From Chloroflexota bacterium (GTDB lineage Bacteria > Chloroflexota > Anaerolineae > Promineifilales > Promineifilaceae), in the NCBI GenBank assembly GCA_013112725.1, contig JABFFZ010000007.1, positions 38,636 to 102,635 of the forward strand: DNA of 64,000 bases. The letters are read 5' to 3'. Position numbers and translations under genes: made by a program. Positions 58,970 to 64,000 of this stretch are shown here, in pieces (within the stretch, counting starts at the first letter, position 1; every line of letters begins with the position of its first letter). Under the pieces are notes generated by a model. That model was given only the letters and a program-made list of their open reading frames with translations, was not told the DNA's origin and made no database searches.

Positions 58970-59658
58970 GCATCATCCGTTTACATTTGATTGTGGAAGG
59001 GCAAACGGAAGAAACGTTTGTAAACGCCATTTTGCGCGCACATCTGGCGAATTTCAATGTTATGGCTGGTGCGCACATGATAACAACAAACCGGCGCTAC
59101 GGCCGTCTGGGACGTGGTGGCATTTCTCATTATGCTCAAGTAAAACGGGACCTGGAACAGTGGACAAAGCAAGACAGAAAGAATGATATTCGATTCACTA
59201 CCATGATCGATTTGTACGACTTGCCTGAAGATTTCCCTGGTTTTGCTGAAAGCCGTCCTCTAACTGACGCTTATGAACGAGTTCAAACTCTGGAAAAAGC
59301 ATTCAGTGAAGATGTAAATGATCATCGGTTTGTGCCCTATATTCAATTACATGAATTTGAAGCATTGATTCTAGCCGATCCCCAAAAACTAGATTGGGAA
59401 TTTCTGGAGCATAACCGGCAGATTAAGAACTTGGTGACTTTGGCATCCCAGCAAAATCCTGAACTGATTGATGATGGCGTTGAAACAGCGCCATCGAAAC
59501 GCATCGCGCGTGAAATCCCTGAGTATGAAGGGCGAAAATCATCGGCCGGACCGATAGTGGTAGGTAAGATCGGGTTAGAAACTTTACGCCAAAGATGTTG
59601 GCATTTTGGGGAATGGTTGGGTAAGTTAGAAGCATTGGGAAGCCAGTCGCCAGAATGA
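58966..59658 (+). CDS. DUF4276-family (TOPRIM-like) protein, partner of the ATPase
   Basis: A 230-residue protein beginning IIRLHLIVEGQTEETFVNAI (the glutamate of a TOPRIM-like motif: xEGxTE), then MIDLYDLPEDFPG (a DxD-like acidic strand) and PYIQLHEFEALILADPQKL, the DUF4276 pattern. The acidic residues suggest metal-dependent nuclease activity similar to OLD-type TOPRIM domains. It overlaps the ATPase stop (ATGA) and is followed, again with overlap, by the 16S rRNA methyltransferase gene. Confidence 0.78.
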   Translation: MSIIRLHLIVEGQTEETFVNAILRAHLANFNVMAGAHMITTNRRYGRLGRGGISHYAQVKRDLEQWTKQDRKNDIRFTTMIDLYDLPEDFPGFAESRPLTDAYERVQTLEKAFSEDVNDHRFVPYIQLHEFEALILADPQKLDWEFLEHNRQIKNLVTLASQQNPELIDDGVETAPSKRIAREIPEYEGRKSSAGPIVVGKIGLETLRQRCWHFGEWLGKLEALGSQSPE

Positions 59659-60500
59659 ATCAAAATCTGCTTTTGGATGAACTGCTCACGGCCGTGACCC
59701 AATCCCCTAAATATCGCGCCATGGCCCCTGACCTCATCCGGCGCATCGGGGCGGCGGAGCTGGCCAAACGGCGCAGCTTTAAGGAGGCGGTGAAGGGGAC
59801 GAAGAATAAGCTGCATCAGGTGGGGGGGGCGTATTGGGACACAGCCGTAGATTACCCCAAAGCACTCGCCCGGCTGCAAAACGCTGAAGACGAGGAAACC
59901 CGCCGCCAGATCTACCGTGACCTGATGCGCCTGCACGCTTCCACCCGTGAACGGCTGCCCATCCTCGACGAATTTTACGCCACCACATTGGCCGGTTTGC
60001 CCCCTATCCATTCAGTGGTGGATATGGCCTGTGGCTTGAACCCACTCGCCATTCCCTGGATGCCCTTAGCAGCTGACGTGGTGTACCACGCTTACGACAT
60101 TTACGGCGACATGCTGGTCTTTTTGCAGGAATACTTCGGGCTGATGGGGATTAACGGCCGTACTCACCACCAGGACCTCCTCAGCCAGCCGCCGGCCGAA
60201 CCGGCCGACCTGGCCCTTATCCTCAAGACGCTGCCCTGTCTGGAACAGGCGGAATCCGGCGCAGCGGCCCGTTTGCTCGGCAGCATCCAGGCGCGCCATC
60301 TGCTCATCTCCTACCCGGCGCAAAGCCTTGGCGGGCGTGGCAAAGGCATGGTGGGAAATTATGAGGCGCAGTTTTGGGATTTGGTTAACAGCGCCCCTGC
60401 AGCGGCTGCGGGCGAACCCGCAGCGGCTGCGGGCCGTGACTGGCACATCACCCGTTTTGAATTTGCCACCGAACTTGCTTTTTTAGTCACCACTTCCTGA
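59655..60500 (+). CDS. 16S rRNA (guanine-1405-N7)-methyltransferase, FmrO/Rmt-like
   Basis: A 281-residue protein with the FmrO-family layout: helical N-terminal domain (YRAMAPDLIRRIGAAELAKR, AVKGTKNKLHQVGGAYW), then SAM-binding HSVVDMACGLNPLAIPWMPL (about 118-137), YHAYDIYGDMLVFLQEYFGL, ALILKTLPCLEQ and HLLISYPAQSLGGRGKGM. G1405 methylation by known members blocks aminoglycosides such as gentamicin and kanamycin. The catalytic core looks intact. SAPAAAAGEPAAAAG (about 248-262) comes from an in-frame palindromic repeat. Environmental homologues occur in non-pathogens; activity here is untested. Confidence 0.82.
   Translation: MNQNLLLDELLTAVTQSPKYRAMAPDLIRRIGAAELAKRRSFKEAVKGTKNKLHQVGGAYWDTAVDYPKALARLQNAEDEETRRQIYRDLMRLHASTRERLPILDEFYATTLAGLPPIHSVVDMACGLNPLAIPWMPLAADVVYHAYDIYGDMLVFLQEYFGLMGINGRTHHQDLLSQPPAEPADLALILKTLPCLEQAESGAAARLLGSIQARHLLISYPAQSLGGRGKGMVGNYEAQFWDLVNSAPAAAAGEPAAAAGRDWHITRFEFATELAFLVTTS
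60399..60433. repeat. imperfect palindrome / 14-bp direct repeat inside the methyltransferase gene
   Basis: GCAGCGGCTGCGGG occurs at 60399-60412 and again at 60420-60433, separated by CGAACCC, which makes both a direct repeat and a near-palindrome. It is translated as AAAAGEPAAAAG. It is another in-frame small repeat in a coding gene. Confidence 0.6.
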
Positions 60501-60580
60501 CACAGGCTTTGGATAAAGGTATCCTTTACAGTATCATCTACCTGTTGACTGACAGATAAGGTTTGCCTTCTGAGGGAAAA

Positions 60581-60838
60581 ATGATGAATTCAAAAGTTTC
60601 GTTATTATCACTGATCATTGAAGCGAATGAGGATGGTTTTTTGGCTTCTTGTCCTGATATCCAAGGCGCATTTGCTGAAGGGGATACAGTAGAAGAAGCG
60701 ATTTTCAACTGCATTGACGTGGTGAAAATGATTTCAGCGTACCGTGCTGACCGGGGAGAAACGGTGGGTATAGCAGAGTTTGAATTAGTTCCCAATAGTA
60801 AAGTTGCCGTATCTTTCCCTATTGGTGTGGCGGCATGA
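60581..60838 (+). CDS. hicB: HicB-family antitoxin
   Basis: An 85-residue protein from ATG 60581 (GAGGG upstream). LLSLIIEANEDGFLASCPDI and QGAFAEGDTVEEAIFNCIDV form the partial RNase-H-like HicB fold. No C-terminal DNA-binding helix-turn-helix or RHH segment is clear, so it belongs to the short HicB group. It overlaps the HicA start by four bases (ATGA). Confidence 0.85.
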   Translation: MMNSKVSLLSLIIEANEDGFLASCPDIQGAFAEGDTVEEAIFNCIDVVKMISAYRADRGETVGIAEFELVPNSKVAVSFPIGVAA

Positions 60839-61062
60839 CCACCTTACGGGAGTTGAGTTATCATGAAGTGACGCAACGTCTGCGTCAACTTGGCTTCCGC
60901 TTTTACCGTCAGGGCAAAGGTTCACATGAACTGTGGGTGCGAGATGAAGACGGCCGTGTGATTCCTGTGCCCAGACATGGCGGCAAAAAAATCCGCAAAG
61001 GAACGGTGCACGCCATCATTCGGGAAGTGGGGCTGAGTGTTGAAGAGTTTATGAATTTGTAG
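60835..61062 (+). CDS. hicA: HicA-family mRNA interferase toxin
   Basis: A 75-residue dsRBD-fold toxin: LSYHEVTQRLRQLGFRFYRQ, KGSHELWVRDEDGRVIPVPR with catalytic His31 in GSHELW, and GGKKIRKGTVHAIIREVGLS. HicA cleaves mRNA; the preceding HicB neutralises it. The order (antitoxin first) is the less common of the two arrangements. Both genes look intact. Confidence 0.87.
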   Translation: MTTLRELSYHEVTQRLRQLGFRFYRQGKGSHELWVRDEDGRVIPVPRHGGKKIRKGTVHAIIREVGLSVEEFMNL

Positions 61063-61809
61063 TTATTGCTCTGGTAATAGCTTGTTGAAAATGACGCTGT
61101 TTTCATCTCCCGGCAAGAACTTGACGCCGAACCGGGTACCCTGGTGCAGCTTGTCTACACTGCGGTCACGTACCGGCAGCAGCATTTCCATCTGGAACGG
61201 AGCGCCCGGCTCCGGCTGCACTTCCACGATGATACGAAAGAGGTGAAAAGTGCGGCGGCCAGTCTGGCTGCTGCTAATGCGCGTAAAATGCTGCACCGTC
61301 GCCACCCCATTGGCCGCCCGCAAATAGCGCAAACTGATCAGAAACCCCTTGCCAAAGAGGGCGATGTACAACAGGGCAAAGACGGTAATGGCGATAGCAA
61401 TGACTGGATGTAGTTGCCCCGTCAAACCACCCACCAGCGCCCAGGCCAGCCCCACCAACAAAATCACAAAAAATATCAAACCACCCCGCGAAAGCTGCTG
61501 CTGCCGTAACGCCTTGAAGGAAATCTGGTTGCTCAGGGTAGCGATGGCGGCCTGCGCTTCACTCTGATGGCAATGTGCGATTTGTTGGTAACGCTGCACG
61601 GCCGTGTCCATTTGTCCCGCCAGCAGCAATTCTTTGATCTCGGCCATGTCGGCCGTGCTCAATTGCTTTTCGGTTGTGGCTGCTGGCTGTGAGGTGTCGT
61701 GGTGGATGCGAATGGTGGAATTGCAATACAGGCAGATGCAAAGCGTCTGGCCGGGTGAATAATCAAGTGGGGCATGGCAGTTGGGGCAGTTTAATAATTC
61801 CAGGCGCAT
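61063..61809 (-). CDS. zinc-ribbon membrane protein of unknown function
   Basis: A 248-residue protein. An N-terminal zinc ribbon (LLNCPNCHAPLDYSPGQTLC, then CLYCNSTIRI; residues about 7-35) is followed by a helical region (LSTADMAEIKELLLAGQMDT), two membrane helices (about 115-165) and a C-terminal beta-rich domain with RISSSQTGRRTFHLFRIIVE and VRDRSVDKLHQGTRFGVKFL. The family was not recognised. It is convergent with HicA with no gap between stops. Function cannot be inferred. Confidence 0.65.
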   Translation of the reverse strand: MRLELLNCPNCHAPLDYSPGQTLCICLYCNSTIRIHHDTSQPAATTEKQLSTADMAEIKELLLAGQMDTAVQRYQQIAHCHQSEAQAAIATLSNQISFKALRQQQLSRGGLIFFVILLVGLAWALVGGLTGQLHPVIAIAITVFALLYIALFGKGFLISLRYLRAANGVATVQHFTRISSSQTGRRTFHLFRIIVEVQPEPGAPFQMEMLLPVRDRSVDKLHQGTRFGVKFLPGDENSVIFNKLLPEQ

Positions 61810-61890
61810 AGGTATCCTCCAGGTTGATGATTGTGTTGAGGTAGTGCCCCTATATTCTCAGATTTTTTGTGATCCTGCCAGTGTATGGGC

Positions 61891-61938
61891 GTGATGCGCA
61901 AAGTCTCTTTCCTCACGTATCACGCATCACGCATCACT
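61891..61938. repeat. heptad palindromic element (GTGATGCG / CGCATCAC)
   Basis: A single GTGATGCG arm faces TCACGTATCACGCATCAC and a further GCATCAC after a CAAAGTCTCTTTCC centre. It lies at the 3' end of the Nudix gene, whose last codons follow at once. Confidence 0.7.
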
Positions 61939-61939
61939 T

Positions 61940-62893
61940 TCAGAAGACGGTATAGGGGCGGTTGGCCAGGGCATCTTGCAGGGCACGGCGGTGTGGCGCA
62001 ATCATCTCTGGTAGTTCGTCCGGCGGGAAAAAGCGGGCGTCCAACGATTCAACGGCGTCCGCTTGCAAACGGCCGCCCGTGATGTGACAGGCAAAAAAGG
62101 TACGGGCGATCTTCACCTGGTCGCCGTTGGGGTAGGTGATCCAATCCACCGGGTCTGAATAAACACCGATAATGCGGCTAGGCTGCACCTGCAAGCCCGT
62201 TTCTTCCCACACTTCCTGGATCATCGCCTGGTCTACCCGTTCGCCCAATTCCACGCCGCCGCCGGGAAAACACCACAGCCCATTATCCCGCCGTTGCTGT
62301 AAGAGGATATGCCCGGCCTCATTCTGGATAAACGCGGCCGTACCGGCCATGATGTACGGCGCTTGCCTAATGTAGGGGCGCAGGAATTGGTAATAAGGGG
62401 TAGCAGTGCGGCTCTGGCCCGGCGCGCCGCGATCAAACGAAGCAAACGGCCGTTTGGCGGCATAATCGCGCAACATGGCCTGGTACCAGGGCTGCGTGGG
62501 TGGACATTCCGTCGCCGGCAGCCATTGCAGAGCATACCCCTCCTGCCCATCGACCTGTAACGTGCCGCCGTCTACCCGGCAGGCAAAACAAAAGGAAACC
62601 TGCTGCGCCTGATCGCCGTTGGGGTACGTCACGTCAAAATCGGGCGAAGAGTAGATGCCCACCACCCGCGTGGGCGTGACGTGCAGACCCGTTTCCTCGT
62701 ATACCTCACGCACGGCGCAGGCGGGCAATGTTTCGTCCAATTCCAACACCCCACCGGGTAAGCCCCAGATACCAAAATCGGTGCGGTGCTGCCAGAGAAC
62801 ATGGCCGTGACCATCTTCCACACACACACTCGTATACACCAACAAGACCTTGCGTGTCCCCACCCGCTGCCGTAGCCATTCCAGATAGGCCAT
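61940..62893 (-). CDS. tandem Nudix hydrolase (two Nudix domains)
   Basis: A 317-residue protein with two Nudix domains. The first box is GGVLELDETLPACAVREVYE (followed by ETG, consensus REUxEE kept) near residues 46-65, in the context QHRTDFGIWGLPGGVL. The second is GGGVELGERVDQAMIQEVWE near 210, where Gln replaces the usual Arg of the REUxEE core. It hydrolyses nucleoside diphosphate-linked compounds; specificity is unknown. Both halves carry the same IYSSPDFDVTYPNGDQ-type segment (IGVYSDPVDWITYPNGDQ in the second), so it arose by internal duplication. Confidence 0.85.
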   Translation of the reverse strand: MAYLEWLRQRVGTRKVLLVYTSVCVEDGHGHVLWQHRTDFGIWGLPGGVLELDETLPACAVREVYEETGLHVTPTRVVGIYSSPDFDVTYPNGDQAQQVSFCFACRVDGGTLQVDGQEGYALQWLPATECPPTQPWYQAMLRDYAAKRPFASFDRGAPGQSRTATPYYQFLRPYIRQAPYIMAGTAAFIQNEAGHILLQQRRDNGLWCFPGGGVELGERVDQAMIQEVWEETGLQVQPSRIIGVYSDPVDWITYPNGDQVKIARTFFACHITGGRLQADAVESLDARFFPPDELPEMIAPHRRALQDALANRPYTVF

Positions 62894-62990
62894 AAATCTC
62901 CTTCAACCTGCCCAGGCTTCTATCAAAACGGCCGATAACCTGCGCGCCATTGCCCCTTCCACGGCCGTGCGTGACCCATGCCCCATAAAC

Positions 62991-63046
62991 GAATTACGAA
63001 TCACAAATTACGAATCACGAATTACGGATTACAGATTACAGATTAT
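62991..63046. repeat. heptad array (GAATTAC / GATTACA units)
   Basis: AACGAATTACGAATCACAAA is followed by TTACGAATCACGAATTACGG and ATTACAGATTACAGATTATG. It is a one-arm array of about eight units between the partial gene at 63050 and the Nudix gene. The 62894-62990 part shows only one ACGGCCGT and no promoter I can support. Confidence 0.8.
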
Positions 63047-63049
63047 GAC

Positions 63050-64000
63050 CTACTGCACCAGTAACAAGACTACAATCAGAATCAATAACCAGATGAGGCT
63101 GCCATCACCCTCCAAAATGGCGGCGGCCTCTTCAAATGCGCCGCCCATGCCGCGCAGCCATTGGCGCAGCGGGGCGGTGTTCACCGGCAGCCGGAAGGTA
63201 AAGGCGTGGCGCACAGCGGCTACCGTGCGGTTAAATTCGGGCACAAAACGCAGCAATAAGACGCTGCCAACAGGCGCAACCAACAGCAGCAACCAGGTAA
63301 ACCAGGATACGTCCCCCCACGCCACGCCACTCACCGATACCAGGCCCAACACCGGCAAGAAAATCGCCGCTTCCGCGGCCCATTCAGCCGGCGCGCCAGG
63401 CAACACATCATCTCCCCCGGCCACAACAGGCCAGAAGAGGCGCAAACCGGCCGTCAGCAGCGGGATTTCTAGCAGCAGCACCACCAACAGCGCCAGGTAA
63501 CGGCCGTGCCCCACCAACCCCTCCATCAGCGCCACCTGCCCCGCCAGACCGGCCGTCAGTGGCAGCCCGGCGATAGCGGCCAGCGCCGCTAACGGCGGGA
63601 TGGCTCGCCACCACAACCGGCGGCTGGCCGGTCGCCCGGCCGCCAGGTAAAAGATGCCGCCGGCCAATAACAGCACCCGCAGCATCGCCAGGACGCCATC
63701 CGGGCTGGCGGCTGTTTGATTGCCCCACACGGCCGTCAACAGCAGCAAATGAACCAGCGCGGCGGCCAGAAAACAGACGGCCATACCCGGTAAATGCAGC
63801 CGCTCCCACAACTGGCGCACCCCTTGTAACAAACCAAATAACCCGGCCAGGGTCAACAGCAGCCCACCCGCCCATACTGTTAACGAGGTTCCGTCGGCCA
63901 GCCGCACCAGCAGCACACCCCCCGCCGCCACCGGCCACAAACTGAAGATGAGCGCCACAGCCGGCGGCGTACCCGCGCTGGCCCGCCAGCCACCGGGCGG
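63050..64000 (-). CDS. ND2/NuoM-like membrane subunit (partial, runs off right edge)
   Basis: The minus strand is open from 63050 to the window end, so the start lies outside. About 8-9 membrane helices are seen, with LAAIAGLPLTAGLAGQVALM, the GLPLTxGFxG-like motif of antiporter-type complex I subunits, near the middle. The ND2-like gene at 25082 shows the same motif. The C-terminus ends FEEAAAILEGDGSLIWLLIL and a short hydrophobic tail. The conserved Glu/Lys helices expected further N-terminal would be in the missing part. Confidence 0.7.
   Translation of the reverse strand, partial: PPGGWRASAGTPPAVALIFSLWPVAAGGVLLVRLADGTSLTVWAGGLLLTLAGLFGLLQGVRQLWERLHLPGMAVCFLAAALVHLLLLTAVWGNQTAASPDGVLAMLRVLLLAGGIFYLAAGRPASRRLWWRAIPPLAALAAIAGLPLTAGLAGQVALMEGLVGHGRYLALLVVLLLEIPLLTAGLRLFWPVVAGGDDVLPGAPAEWAAEAAIFLPVLGLVSVSGVAWGDVSWFTWLLLLVAPVGSVLLLRFVPEFNRTVAAVRHAFTFRLPVNTAPLRQWLRGMGGAFEEAAAILEGDGSLIWLLILIVVLLLVQ

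Larger units (their letters stand above)
1..64000. repeat. highly iterated palindromic octamer ACGGCCGT
   Basis: ACGGCCGT occurs throughout coding and non-coding DNA; I counted 25 copies in 1-10080 and 14 in 16001-20000. In coding frames it yields TAV, xGR or xRP tripeptides. It is nearly absent from several AT-richer stretches: 35640-39345 has one copy, and 41945-44960 and 46400-48615 have none. It resembles the HIP1 octamer of cyanobacteria in behaviour, though not in sequence. Confidence 0.85.

Noticed and set aside
1..64000. tRNA or rRNA genes
   Set aside because: No T-loop/anticodon-stem pattern or conserved rRNA segment was seen by reading; a tRNAscan/Rfam run would settle this.
1..64000. 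Insertion sequences or transposases
   Set aside because: No DDE, HUH or serine-recombinase motif was found in any convincing frame, although small palindromic repeats are common.

Overview
The window is GC-rich bacterial DNA and fits a Chloroflexota genome, most like a filamentous Anaerolineae/Ardenticatenia-type lineage. That placement is inferred from gene content: secreted proteins carrying YLPxxL-type tails, many TPR and STAND proteins, Ser/Thr kinases with extracytoplasmic sensor domains, and small DUF433/DUF5615, TumE-like and Uma2-like genes. No rRNA, tRNA, CRISPR array or intact insertion sequence was seen. Both ends cut genes: a fused MFS/spermidine-synthase-like gene on the left and an ND2-like membrane subunit on the right.

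Layout. 1-10 kb is an accessory region, mostly on the minus strand: a TumE-like toxin pair, two paralogous TPR proteins, a secreted DNRLRE/C39-peptidase-like protein, a DUF433/DUF5615 toxin-antitoxin pair whose toxin has an in-frame stop, and an NB-ARC STAND ATPase with no sensor repeats. 10-26 kb is metabolic and envelope housekeeping: divergent glycolate/lactate oxidation genes, a cyclic-2,3-diphosphoglycerate-synthetase-like GTPase, a split ThrE-type exporter, a SpoU RNA methylase, two paralogous membrane Ser/Thr kinases, an MscS channel, a large unrecognised protein, and two proton-pumping-complex-like membrane subunits.

26.5-55.3 kb is one long plus-strand exopolysaccharide/cell-surface glycan cluster. 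It opens with a specialised NusG/RfaH-like antiterminator and a leader of about 250 bp. It holds a nucleotide-sugar dehydrogenase, a CMP-sugar-type module, a Wzx-like flippase, two O-antigen ligase/polymerase-like proteins, several glycosyltransferases, an initiating sugar-phosphate transferase, and a set (4,6-dehydratase, aminotransferase, N-formyltransferase) that predicts a 4-formamido-4,6-dideoxy sugar. 55-64 kb carries RsmF- and Tgt-type RNA-modification genes, an AAA ATPase + DUF4276 pair that looks like a defence cassette, a 16S rRNA methyltransferase of the aminoglycoside-resistance (FmrO) type, a HicBA pair, a tandem Nudix protein and the partial ND2-like gene.

Two sequence-level features stand out. 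First, the palindromic octamer ACGGCCGT is scattered through almost every native gene (I counted 25 copies in the first 10.1 kb, against about 0.3 expected at about 60% GC) and is nearly absent from AT-richer genes that look acquired. Second, many gene junctions hold an array of a degenerate 7-bp unit (consensus about YACNSNT) facing its own reverse complement. The unit sequence is uniform within a site but differs between sites. The same arrays, and other short palindromes, lie in frame inside coding genes (tgt, rsmF, a glycosyltransferase), where they add heptapeptides such as PITDYRL. This looks like an uncharacterised family of small mobile or self-expanding repeats.
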